The position numbers and the translations under genes are program-made. Shown here one piece after another: positions 17,716 through 26,537 of a DNA stretch of 64,000 nucleotides. The notes beneath the pieces were generated by a model that was given only the letters and a program-made list of their open reading frames with translations, was not told where the DNA came from and did no database searches. Position 1 is the first letter of the stretch. Every line of letters starts with the position of its first letter. Source of the DNA: PGYR01 sp046290495 (lineage in GTDB: Bacteria > Bacteroidota > Ignavibacteria > Kapaibacteriales > UBA2268); contig JBKAGT010000005.1 of NCBI GenBank assembly GCA_046290495.1, forward strand, positions 868,001-932,000, written 5' to 3'.

Positions 17716-18366
17716 ATGTCTGATTATCTCAAGAAAGAATGGAAAAAATTTAGAGAATCTGTTATTGAATCAGATGGTGGTAAGTGTGTTCAGTGTGGTA
17801 GAGGAGAAGATGAGGCAGTACTTCAAGTACATCACAAAAGATATATTAAGGGAAGATTACCTTGGCAGTACGGTACAAAAGATTGTGAAACACTCTGTAA
17901 AGGATGTCATGCGGAATTACATGGTCATATTAAACCTAGATCTGGTTGGGATTATTTATGGGATGATGACTTAGGTGATCTTTCGGGTACTTGTCAGAAT
18001 TGTGGAACTTCAATTAGGTATGTATTTCATATTGGGCATGAAAAGTGGGGTTTTATGGAAGTCGGGACACACTGCTGAGACAACCTCACTGATACTAAAG
18101 AAGCTTCTGATTATAGAGATAAGATTGATAAACGCAGATCAAGAAAGAAAAGATTTGTTGACTCACCTAAGTGGATATATTATCGTGAACAATGCTTTAG
18201 AGAATTTAGTAATCATAGAATAGTCATAAATGAAATAGATACTTCAACATAAAAAATTAGTATTGATAACACAAAAGGGAAGTATATATATAAATCATTG
18301 GAAGAAGCTAAAGAGAAAGCATTTGACGTTATAGAAAATGGTAAGTTTCAAATCTATTTAATATAA
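17716..18366 (+). pseudogene. HNH-type zinc protein broken by two in-frame stops
   Basis: The intact part (codons 1-120) carries an HNH-like core: CVQC at 24-27, HH at 39-40 and CKGCH at 61-65. A second zinc module begins with CQNC at 93-96 and ends GTHC at 120. Codon 121 is TGA (18076-18078), at the place where a second Cys is expected in a THCC-type zinc site. The same frame then runs on with coding character (KWIYYREQCFREF) to a TAA at 18250-18252 and again to a TAA at 18364-18366. Both internal stops are one base from a Cys or Tyr codon. The best reading is a decayed nuclease or DNA-binding gene of about 216 codons; a selenocysteine at codon 121 is less likely because of the second stop. 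A truncated 120-residue product could still be made. Confidence 0.65.
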
Positions 18367-18477
18367 AAGTCGAAGTCATGAGTGTTTTCATTTCTCTGAA
18401 CTAGTTTTGTTGTATTCTTCAATATCCAATTTTATAACCTGTTCAGAAATCTTCATGAAATATTTGATATGTATTAA

Positions 18478-18500
18478 ATTAACCAATTACATTGGTTAAT
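18478..18500 (-). terminator. Hairpin at the end of the restriction operon
   Basis: ATTAACCAAT (18478-18487) and ATTGGTTAAT (18491-18500) form a perfect 10-bp stem with a 3-base loop that covers the stop codon of the SMEK gene. The following minus-strand sequence is only weakly T-rich, so termination efficiency is uncertain. Confidence 0.4.
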
Positions 18501-19506
18501 CTAATACTGACCAATCCATAGTATTTATTAATTTACGCAAATTAATATTATCATTATTTGCCCATTTGAGTAAACCAAGTAATGTATCATTTGGAATGAT
18601 AATATATTCTGCCATACAATCATAATTACCTAAGTCTAAAGTTTCTATTTCGATGATGTTTTTTTCTAACAACAAATTTAATTCTAACACTAATTCAGTT
18701 TTGTTTAGTCTTAAAACATGTTCTAAAGTTTTAGGCAAAACTTTAATTCCTTCAGAATATTCTGTTCCTCGTTTTTGTATTATAAGCAAATATTCACGAG
18801 TAATTCTTGGAAGCATACTTAATTTTAAATATAACTCCATCAGATTTTTAAATTCTTCCTTGCTATCATCTTCGTCTAGATCTAAATATTCTAAATAAGA
18901 ATTAGCTGTTATTGGTTTCTTATTAGGTATCGACTCTTCAATATTTGCTAAAGAAGATGCATAGTTACCTTCTTCGTCAACAACCTCAAGTTCTATAGAA
19001 ACACGTCTAAATTGACTTTTAAACAATGAAAACAAACCTTCTAGTTGGGAAGGTGATAGCACAACTATATCCTTAAGTAAATCTTTAATATCCATAATAT
19101 CATTGTCGCTTTTAAAATCAAGAGGGGAAGAAACTTTTTCTTTTACCGCATTATAGGAACCTTGTTTCGAACCTATTATAAATACAACAACTCTTTTATA
19201 CTCTTGTTTTTGTTCATCAGTTAAAGCTTTTAATGTTTTATTTACTTTTTGAGTTGTTTTCGTTGAAGTAATTTGATAGGCAATTTTATTCTTTTCACAA
19301 CCCAAATCTATACCAGGTGAATTTGTTCTTTCATGATTTAAATTTTCTAAATTAAGATCATAAACTACATTTAAAACATCTTTAAAGAAATTTTCACACA
19401 ATAATGTTAAATCATACTGTTTTATTCCATTTCTTAATTCTACTTGTTTCATTAATAAAGCTAAATCATCAACGATTTTACCGATCATATGTCCACTACC
19501 TAACAT
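18496..19506 (-). CDS. SMEK-domain protein of the restriction operon
   Basis: The first ~130 of 336 residues match the SMEK domain: CENFFKDVLNVVYDLNLENL, then SPGIDLG and IAYQITSTKTTQKVN. The D..(x)n..Q.TSTK arrangement resembles a PD-(D/E)xK nuclease-like core. The C-terminal 200 residues are helical and end in what looks like a winged-helix segment; I recognise no motif there. The gene starts 17 bases after hsdS and is the last of the five-gene operon. SMEK proteins are often found near defence genes. A role as an additional effector or specificity factor here is inference. Confidence 0.65.
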   Translation of the reverse strand: MLGSGHMIGKIVDDLALLMKQVELRNGIKQYDLTLLCENFFKDVLNVVYDLNLENLNHERTNSPGIDLGCEKNKIAYQITSTKTTQKVNKTLKALTDEQKQEYKRVVVFIIGSKQGSYNAVKEKVSSPLDFKSDNDIMDIKDLLKDIVVLSPSQLEGLFSLFKSQFRRVSIELEVVDEEGNYASSLANIEESIPNKKPITANSYLEYLDLDEDDSKEEFKNLMELYLKLSMLPRITREYLLIIQKRGTEYSEGIKVLPKTLEHVLRLNKTELVLELNLLLEKNIIEIETLDLGNYDCMAEYIIIPNDTLLGLLKWANNDNINLRKLINTMDWSVLD

Positions 19507-19523
19507 AAAGACTCCAATTATAT

Positions 19524-20909
19524 TTAAATACCATCTCCCCCTCCTTCAAAAGCCTCTTTCAGCACGGCTTGCATAAGCATATTAGCGTGCTGTTCACTTT
19601 CGTTTATTTCTTTTTCCAATTCATTGCACTTCTGCATCAAGCTATCTACTTTTTCTACAATGGCTTTTTGTTCTTTGATTGGCGGAAAAGGGAATAATAT
19701 ATATCTCATATCGTCTCTTGATATCCCAGGAATCAAACTTTTGGCTTTTTTCTGTAATTCTACAATGTATTGAGAAAGAAAAAATCTAGTGAAATTAAGT
19801 TCTATTCTACAAAAATCTCTTATCGCCATTATTTGTCTTGCTATATGAATTTCTCCAATTGAGTTAAAATTCATTGTCCCTATAGTGCCTTTGCAGGTAA
19901 TTAGTAAATCTCCCCTTTTAGATATTGACTTGGGTGTTTCGGTCCATCTTGAAATTATTAAACCATTGTCTGTAAAATGACTCGCTCCAGTAATATAAGG
20001 AACTCCTCTGCTCTCTGAATTATATTCTGCTTTGGTTAAATCTTGTCCTGATATCAGGGATATAATGTCTCCCAACCTACACCAAGTCCAATTTTCAGGT
20101 AGTTCAAAAGGAATTTCTTCTTCAGTTATTGGTGGGAGTGGTTTTTCTTTTCTAATTTTCTTGTCTTTTATAAGCTGTGCTTTTTCTACTTTTATTCTTT
20201 CTAATAGTTCACTTGCAGGTTCTGTGTTTGGGTTTTGTTGTCGCCATTCTTGTGTTAGTTTTCCTTGTATGGCTTCCTGTAATATGGCTTGTTTGAATTG
20301 AGAAATAAGTTGTTTTTGTGTTTGAATTTCAATAGTTAATTCTTTCCATTTGTCAACTACACTAATTTTACTCAATAAATCATTATCTAAGTCTTTATAA
20401 TCTTCGGTATTGTTTTCTAATATGTCAAGATTGTTGGCAATTTTGTTTTGTTCAAATAAATCAATTATAGGTAGTTTAATACTTGAAATTCTTGTTTTAC
20501 TTATAACAGGTTGCATTGCATTGTTAGCAAATTGCCCTAAATTTTGAAAGTTCAAATAATGCTTTAAAAAACTTAGACTTAACCTTTCGTCAAAACTTTG
20601 CACTAATAACGCATTATCAGTTACCCACGAGTTTTTTTGAATATTGAAAACGCAACCGCAGCGAGCACCAACACGACCAATACCTATTGTCTTGTAACCA
20701 ATGTTAAATGCATTATGAGAGTTGTTTGTTAATCCGCCACCTCCATAGACTTGATATTTACCTTCAATCATTTTTCTTTTCGGTAAATTATCACCACTCG
20801 TAATGTCCAAAACAGAATGAATATTTTCCCAAGTTTTACATTCGATATTTGAGAAATAATAATCATATGCAATTTGCAGTTTATAGTTTTCAAAATACTT
20901 TTTAGCCAT
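19524..20909 (-). CDS. hsdS: Type I restriction-modification specificity subunit
   Basis: The 461-residue protein contains two target-recognition domains, each followed by a long helix. TRD1 covers about 1-150 (GIGRVGARCGCVFN, VTDNALLVQS), with helix QTQKQLISQFKQAILQEAI. TRD2 covers about 255-420 (IPFELPENWTWCRLGDI, PYITGASHF), with a C-terminal helix ending MLMQAVLKEAFEG. The phrase QAILQEAIQGKLT is characteristic of S subunits. S directs the HsdM and HsdR subunits to a bipartite DNA site; the sequence recognised cannot be read from the protein. The start overlaps the end of hsdM by 8 bases. Islands commonly differ in this gene. Confidence 0.92.
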   Translation of the reverse strand: MAKKYFENYKLQIAYDYYFSNIECKTWENIHSVLDITSGDNLPKRKMIEGKYQVYGGGGLTNNSHNAFNIGYKTIGIGRVGARCGCVFNIQKNSWVTDNALLVQSFDERLSLSFLKHYLNFQNLGQFANNAMQPVISKTRISSIKLPIIDLFEQNKIANNLDILENNTEDYKDLDNDLLSKISVVDKWKELTIEIQTQKQLISQFKQAILQEAIQGKLTQEWRQQNPNTEPASELLERIKVEKAQLIKDKKIRKEKPLPPITEEEIPFELPENWTWCRLGDIISLISGQDLTKAEYNSESRGVPYITGASHFTDNGLIISRWTETPKSISKRGDLLITCKGTIGTMNFNSIGEIHIARQIMAIRDFCRIELNFTRFFLSQYIVELQKKAKSLIPGISRDDMRYILFPFPPIKEQKAIVEKVDSLMQKCNELEKEINESEQHANMLMQAVLKEAFEGGGDGI

Positions 20910-22341
20910 AAATATTCTGCTTTATGTCGTTTGTAAGTTCCTTTGATTTATCAAAGGATTCATTCAGAGCTTTAAGAATTAAATCTGAACTTTTAATTTT
21001 TTCTTCCTCTTCCTGAACTGGATTTTTAATATCCAGGTCCCAATCTTTTAAATCATTGATATTTACTTTCCAAGCTTGGTCATTTTCTTCTCGTTTATTC
21101 CACCATTTTATTAAAGGTTCAAATTCATTAAACTGAATTGGTTTAGTTTTTGAATAGCTCTTTTGCCCTTCTGGTAATTGGTGTTCATAATACCAAATGT
21201 CTTTGGTTTTGTTTCCTTTTTCAAAGAATAGTAAGTTGGTACTTACTGTAGCTGGGAAGAATGTTGATTGTGGTAAACGAATAATAGTGTGCAAATTAGT
21301 ATCAGTCAATAACTTTTCTCTTATTCTTGCCTTTACTCCATCTCCAGTAATTGAACCATCAGGTAACACGATAGCACAACGTCCTTTAGGTTTTAACAAT
21401 TTTAGCATAAGTATAACAAACAAATCGGCTGATTCCTTACATCTATAAGTAGCAGGAAAGTTGGTTTCTACTCCATCTGCTATATTCGCTCCAAAGGGTG
21501 GATTTGCCAAGATTACATCCACTTGGTCTTTCCGACCAATGCTATTGTACTCTTTTTTCAGACTATCTATATAATGATAATCAGGTATATCCATTTCATG
21601 TAATATAAGGTTGGTCAAACCAAGGACATAGGCAACGGGTTTAAGCTCCCATCCAGTAATGCTATCCTGCAGAATATGTTCATCGTCCACAGTATTAACA
21701 TATTTATCCCTAACGTGGTCAATTGCAGCTGTCAGGAAGCCACCTGTACCTGCAGCTGGGTCAAGAACTTTTTCACTTAGTTTAGGGTCAGTCATTTGGG
21801 TCATAAGCTGTGTTACAGCTCTTGGGGTGTAATACTCTCCTTTGTTTCCTGCATCACGTAATTCTTGTAATATACTTTCATAAATATTACCAAATATATG
21901 TTTGTCATCTGAGTTGTTAAAGTCAATCTCATTAAGCTTATTGATAACTTTACGCATCTCATAACCACTTTTCATATAATTATTTGATCCATCAAAGACT
22001 TCCTTCACTATAGCTGCTCGCTTAGGGTTTTTAACGCTTGTTAGATTTCTCAAAGTAGCAAATAGCCCTCTATTACTTTGTGCATTGCTATCTATAAATT
22101 CTAGTAACTCATCTCCAGTTATTCCCTCTGGATCACTAGCCCAGTTTCTCCATTGGAACTTTTCTGGTATTACTGATTGGTAGTCATCTTTCAAAAGTTC
22201 AAATTCTTGATCCTTATCGTCTATTATTTTTAGGAATAACATCCAACCTAATTGCTCTAATCTTTGTGCATCACCAGATATACCTCTGTCCTGACGCATT
22301 ATATTCCTAATACTACTTACTACTGCTGCTACGTTTGCCAT
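20902..22341 (-). CDS. hsdM: Type I DNA adenine methyltransferase subunit
   Basis: The 479-residue protein has the N-terminal HsdM helical domain (residues 1-150). An SAM-binding motif I, DPAAGTGGF, lies at 194-202, and the N6-adenine catalytic motif NPPF at 280-283. YESILQELRDAGNKGEYYTPR at about 154-174 is the usual bridge, split here around residue 160. It methylates host DNA at the site chosen by HsdS and forms the core of the M2S and R2M2S complexes. Two bases separate it from the HNH/ParB-like gene upstream and it overlaps hsdS downstream. Confidence 0.95.
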   Translation of the reverse strand: MANVAAVVSSIRNIMRQDRGISGDAQRLEQLGWMLFLKIIDDKDQEFELLKDDYQSVIPEKFQWRNWASDPEGITGDELLEFIDSNAQSNRGLFATLRNLTSVKNPKRAAIVKEVFDGSNNYMKSGYEMRKVINKLNEIDFNNSDDKHIFGNIYESILQELRDAGNKGEYYTPRAVTQLMTQMTDPKLSEKVLDPAAGTGGFLTAAIDHVRDKYVNTVDDEHILQDSITGWELKPVAYVLGLTNLILHEMDIPDYHYIDSLKKEYNSIGRKDQVDVILANPPFGANIADGVETNFPATYRCKESADLFVILMLKLLKPKGRCAIVLPDGSITGDGVKARIREKLLTDTNLHTIIRLPQSTFFPATVSTNLLFFEKGNKTKDIWYYEHQLPEGQKSYSKTKPIQFNEFEPLIKWWNKREENDQAWKVNINDLKDWDLDIKNPVQEEEEKIKSSDLILKALNESFDKSKELTNDIKQNIYG

Positions 22342-22343
22342 TG

Positions 22344-23957
22344 TTATGCTTTTTGTAAATCAATTAAATTTAATGGTTTGGCTAATACTTTGACACCCTG
22401 TGGGGATGAACCAGTTGTAAAGATAGTTTGCCAAAATTGATAATTCTGTTTACCACCAAATACTGTTGAAGATAGTTCATTATTAGTCCAAAGAGGAAGT
22501 TGTTTTAAATTTTTAAGATAGCTTGTTACATTTTTCCAAAGTACATCACTAAATTCGTTTTGAAATAATTTTTTTTCATCAACAATTTGACCAGTCGAAA
22601 TAAAATAGGTTTGTACAATTTGAGCTATAAATTTTAACCAATTATACATAATCTCCTCTTTGCCCATACGATAGGCCCTAACATGTTCCATTGGAATATT
22701 CTCTCCTTTTTGAATTTTACTTTCTAATCGTGATGTACCAATATCAAAATCAAATTGATCAATAAAAATCTCCTCAGCTACTATATTCATTAGTTTTACT
22801 AGTTGTTTCTTTTCTAGACTTCTTGGATTAAGTCCTTCTTCCAGCTTTAAAGAGATTGGTGTCTCTAAAACGTCCTGATAGATAAAAAAGGAATAGAACG
22901 TTTTTTCTATTGAACTATATGACATGGGTTTCTCTTTTGCTCTTCCACCTAAATCAATAAAGTCCATTAACTTATTGTCAGAATTTCTTGTAACACTATC
23001 CCTTACTGAATCGATAATATACCTTTTTAACTCTCTTGACTCACCTTTAAAATAATTCAACAAAGTCCTTTCGGAAAAATCTAAATTATCTCCTTCAAGA
23101 TTATTTTCTTCTTGATATCTTTTAACTCTATCGATGTACAAAGTGTTACCCAAGTGTCGCTGTACAGACTTATCAAATGCAACCTGTCTTAATGTGGTTC
23201 CAGCTCTAAAATTTGTTAATATAATTAAGTCTTCATTAGGATTAATAAATACACGAATTGGAATTTCTTTTGCACCTAGTAAAACTTGAGCTGCAGCTTT
23301 ATGTTGACCATCAAATATTTTAACTTTAGTAGAGTTACTTTCTTCAATGTCAATCCAGCCCAATGAGATATGTAATTGTGGATTTCCTGAATAAAACTCA
23401 GATATTAACTTTTTAATATTAGACCCTATAGTTCTTGGATTAATTTTATCATCGTGATAAATATATTCTAGTGGAAGCACTATAAAAAAATACTCGAGGC
23501 CACTGAGTTTATCCTTATAAATTTTTGTTTTCGTTATTGAATTGTCTCCTAAACTTGTTAATGAATAACCAATCTCGTTTCCTTCTCTTTTAAATGCAAT
23601 ATTAAATTTAGAACCACCTTCAGTTTTTAGAATATCATCTAAATTAGGACTTCTATTCTCATTTATTTTTAAATTGTTTTGAATACGATTAAAACGATGT
23701 AATATCCTTGCTAATTTCAAATCAGAAGCTTGCTTGGACCTATTAGCTGAAGCAAATGTTAAAGCAAAATTACTTGGGTCATCTTTACCCCCAAGCTTTG
23801 AGGGCACAACATGGTCAATATCAAGCTGATTCTCATGCATATCTAAGTCAATACTTTCTTCAGTAATGAAGCACTTGCCATTCTGAATATCCCATAATTG
23901 TTTTATCAATTCTTTTCGTTTTTCTATATTTAGTCTGTTTAAATAATTAGATGCCAT
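22344..23957 (-). CDS. HNH endonuclease fused to a ParB/DGQHR-like domain, embedded in the type I RM operon
   Basis: Of 537 residues, the first ~80 form an HNH nuclease: Cys29, IDHVVPSKLGG at 47-57 with Asp48-His49, and the Asn residues of PSNFAL (63) and ANRSK (73). Residues about 170-240 match the ParB/DGQHR domain found in DndB and DUF262-type proteins (NPRTIGSNIKKLI, then FDGQHKAAAQVLLGAKEIP with DGQHK at 216-220). The C-terminal 300 residues are helical and unrecognised. GmrSD, BrxU and SspE use the same two domain types in the opposite order. The gene lies between hsdR and hsdM with 2-base gaps on both sides, so it is made together with the RM complex. A nuclease that couples nucleotide or modification sensing to cutting is a plausible role; it is not a standard type I subunit. 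Confidence 0.7.
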   Translation of the reverse strand: MASNYLNRLNIEKRKELIKQLWDIQNGKCFITEESIDLDMHENQLDIDHVVPSKLGGKDDPSNFALTFASANRSKQASDLKLARILHRFNRIQNNLKINENRSPNLDDILKTEGGSKFNIAFKREGNEIGYSLTSLGDNSITKTKIYKDKLSGLEYFFIVLPLEYIYHDDKINPRTIGSNIKKLISEFYSGNPQLHISLGWIDIEESNSTKVKIFDGQHKAAAQVLLGAKEIPIRVFINPNEDLIILTNFRAGTTLRQVAFDKSVQRHLGNTLYIDRVKRYQEENNLEGDNLDFSERTLLNYFKGESRELKRYIIDSVRDSVTRNSDNKLMDFIDLGGRAKEKPMSYSSIEKTFYSFFIYQDVLETPISLKLEEGLNPRSLEKKQLVKLMNIVAEEIFIDQFDFDIGTSRLESKIQKGENIPMEHVRAYRMGKEEIMYNWLKFIAQIVQTYFISTGQIVDEKKLFQNEFSDVLWKNVTSYLKNLKQLPLWTNNELSSTVFGGKQNYQFWQTIFTTGSSPQGVKVLAKPLNLIDLQKA

Positions 23958-23959
23958 TG

Positions 23960-26338
23960 TTATGCTGTTGTGTTATATAATTGTGTTTCTAATTCTCTGA
24001 TAGCCATCAAATAGTCTTCTCTGCTTCCAAATGCAGTGACTATTTCTTTAGGAGTTCCTAGCTTATTTAAAGGGTCAAGCTTTAGCACTTCTGTGCTTTC
24101 TATGGTCACTAAGCCATCATCTGCATACTTATCAAGTAAGCTATTTATTACTGCTTGTGCTTTTTCACCATACTTAGTAAAGTAGTTCCTTTTCTTTACA
24201 TTATTCGCTCTTTCCTTTCTTGTCAGTGGTTTTGCACCAAATGCAACATGACAAATTAAGTCAAATGGGTCAAAATCTTTACCAACCTCTTTTTTGAGGT
24301 CTTCGAAGTAAATTCCTTCCTGTTCCAATTCATTAATAATTGCAACTTTTTTCTCGGCATCATTCCAAGTACTCAAGAAAAGTTCCAAGCTTTGATACTG
24401 TTTTGTTACGGTTTTTTTAGTGTAATCAATTAAGCTTTCTGTTATAATTTTGCCTTCATTGTCTAAGTATTGAACTCTCTCATTCAGTATCTTTACATCT
24501 ACACCTTCTATTCGAATTTTCTCTCTAGGGTCTTCTATTATTTCACCACCACCAGTCAATTCTGGATAGTCAGTAAACTCAACTTCAGAACCATCTACAA
24601 TGTCTATTATTTCTTCATCTGTAACTTCATCTTCAGCAGTTGAAAGATCATCATCTTGATTTACTTCTTTAATCATAACAGGTTCACCATCAAAACTTGG
24701 ATCTGCAAATAAGTCCGTTACATTTCTAAAGTCCATAATAGTGAAATATGTTTTGCCAAACTCTTCATTAATTCTAGTACCACGACCGATTATTTGCTTG
24801 AACTCAGTCATTGAACCAATATTGCTGTCTAACACGATTAGCTTACATGTCTGAGCATCAACACCAGTCGTCATCAACTTTGATGTAGTAGCAATTACAG
24901 GGTATAACTCACTAGGACTTATGAAATTGTCTAGCTCTCGTTTGCCTTCTTCGTTGTCTCCTGTTATTTGCATTACATACTTATTATTTTCTGCGAATAA
25001 GTCACTATTTGCATTTGCTAGAGCCGTTCTCATACCTTCAGCATGTTCTATATCAATACAGAATATAATTGATTTAGCAAATCTATCGTAACCCTTTAAG
25101 AATTCTGTTATTTTCTTAGCTACAATTTTTCTTCGCTCTTCTACTACTATGTTTTTATCAAAATCAGTTCTATTATAAATCCGATCTTCGACTGGGTTGC
25201 CGTCCTTATCTAAAAATCCTTTCGGAGGTCGCCAACCTTCAGCATCGATATCTAATGTTACGTTCACTACTTTATAAGGTGCAAGAAAGCCATCATCTAT
25301 ACCCTGTTTTAAGGAATATGTATAGATTGGATCACCGAAATAATCTATATTAGAAACCTCTTTAGTTTCTTTCGGTGTAGCAGTTAATCCTATGTGAGTA
25401 GCTTTGTCAAAATATGCTAGTATTTCACGCCATTTACTATCCTCTTTTGAACTACCCCTATGGCACTCATCAATTATGATTAAATCAAAAAAGTCTCTAC
25501 TAAATTGCTTGTAAGCATCTTCTGACTTACTATCTGATAATCCTTGATACAGAGCTAAGTAAATATTATATGCTTTATCAATTTGCTTATTTTTAATAAT
25601 TGTCATTGCCTCTTTGTAAGGGGCAAAATCTTTCCTATAAGTTTGATTAATTAATGCGGTTCTATCTGCTAAGAAAAGTATTCTCTTTTTAGTTCCGCTT
25701 TTCCATAATCTCCAAATTATATGAAAAGCAGTATATGTTTTTCCGCAACCAGTAGCCATTACAAGAAGTATCCTGTCTTGTTTATTCGCTACTGCTTCAA
25801 TAGTTCTATTAATTGCTATTTGTTGGTAGTATCTAGGAGCTTTACCAGAATTATCTATATAATAATCTTGTTTAGCAACCGCTTCTACAGATTCTTCCTT
25901 TATTCCTTTGTATAGCTTGTATTTTTCCCAGAGGTATTCTGGGTCAGGAAATTCATCCATTGATATTTCTTTTTCTATTTCCCCATCGGTTGCTGTTTTG
26001 TCATGGAAGTAAAACCCATCTCCATTGCTACTAAAAACACACGGAATATCTAGTGTGTTTGAATAATCAAGAGCTTGTTGAATACCACTTCTTACTGAAT
26101 GTTTATTATCTTTAGCTTCAATAATTGCTATAGGTACATTGGGCTTGTAGTAAAGTATATAATCAGCAAATTTTTTCTTACCCCTTGAAGTCATCCTCCC
26201 TTTTACATAGATTCTACCAGCTGTAAAAGAGATCTCTCGTCCAATCTGGGTTTGTTCATCCCATCCTGCTTTTAATACGGCAGGTGTGATGTATTTTGCT
26301 TTGATATCAGCTTCTGATAATTGTTTTTTACTAATCAT
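23960..26338 (-). CDS. hsdR: Type I restriction endonuclease motor/nuclease subunit
   Basis: The 792-residue protein has an N-terminal PD-(D/E)xK nuclease domain with Asp59 (KFADYILYY) and Glu74-x-Lys76 (IIEAKD). An SF2 translocase follows, with Walker A ATGCGKT at 195-201, DECH at 290-293, GLTATPKE, and a helicase C domain with QIIGRGTRINE. A C-terminal helical domain mediates binding to HsdM. It translocates and cuts unmodified DNA as part of the R2M2S complex. It is the first gene of the five-gene operon, 200 bases downstream of the integrase start-side gap and read in the same direction. Confidence 0.93.
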   Translation of the reverse strand: MISKKQLSEADIKAKYITPAVLKAGWDEQTQIGREISFTAGRIYVKGRMTSRGKKKFADYILYYKPNVPIAIIEAKDNKHSVRSGIQQALDYSNTLDIPCVFSSNGDGFYFHDKTATDGEIEKEISMDEFPDPEYLWEKYKLYKGIKEESVEAVAKQDYYIDNSGKAPRYYQQIAINRTIEAVANKQDRILLVMATGCGKTYTAFHIIWRLWKSGTKKRILFLADRTALINQTYRKDFAPYKEAMTIIKNKQIDKAYNIYLALYQGLSDSKSEDAYKQFSRDFFDLIIIDECHRGSSKEDSKWREILAYFDKATHIGLTATPKETKEVSNIDYFGDPIYTYSLKQGIDDGFLAPYKVVNVTLDIDAEGWRPPKGFLDKDGNPVEDRIYNRTDFDKNIVVEERRKIVAKKITEFLKGYDRFAKSIIFCIDIEHAEGMRTALANANSDLFAENNKYVMQITGDNEEGKRELDNFISPSELYPVIATTSKLMTTGVDAQTCKLIVLDSNIGSMTEFKQIIGRGTRINEEFGKTYFTIMDFRNVTDLFADPSFDGEPVMIKEVNQDDDLSTAEDEVTDEEIIDIVDGSEVEFTDYPELTGGGEIIEDPREKIRIEGVDVKILNERVQYLDNEGKIITESLIDYTKKTVTKQYQSLELFLSTWNDAEKKVAIINELEQEGIYFEDLKKEVGKDFDPFDLICHVAFGAKPLTRKERANNVKKRNYFTKYGEKAQAVINSLLDKYADDGLVTIESTEVLKLDPLNKLGTPKEIVTAFGSREDYLMAIRELETQLYNTTA

Positions 26339-26440
26339 GATCCTCTGTTAACACTTTGTAGCTTTTAACATCAATAGAATTTGTTGAATCCTAATATAAT
26401 AAAAATTCGATCGTTTGGAAAGGATTATAAAGGTTATTTA

Positions 26441-26482
26441 GAAAAAGAATGCCCATTGAACCTATAGTTCAATGAGCATTCT
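26441..26482 (-). terminator. Intrinsic terminator downstream of the integrase gene
   Basis: A long stem (AGAATGC...CATTGAAC at 26446-26461 with GTTCAATG...GCATTCT ending at 26482, with one mismatch) lies 55 bases beyond the integrase stop. The minus strand continues with a T-run. It insulates the integrase from the restriction operon. Confidence 0.8.
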
Positions 26483-26537
26483 AAGTTTTGTAGTTTTCAG
26501 CTGATTCCAAGTCTCAAATTAAGACTAATTAATTCAC

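Noticed and set aside
18076..18078. Selenocysteine codon in the HNH gene
   Set aside because: A second in-frame stop (TAA at 18250) breaks the same frame and no SECIS-like hairpin was evident directly after the TGA, so gene decay is the simpler reading.
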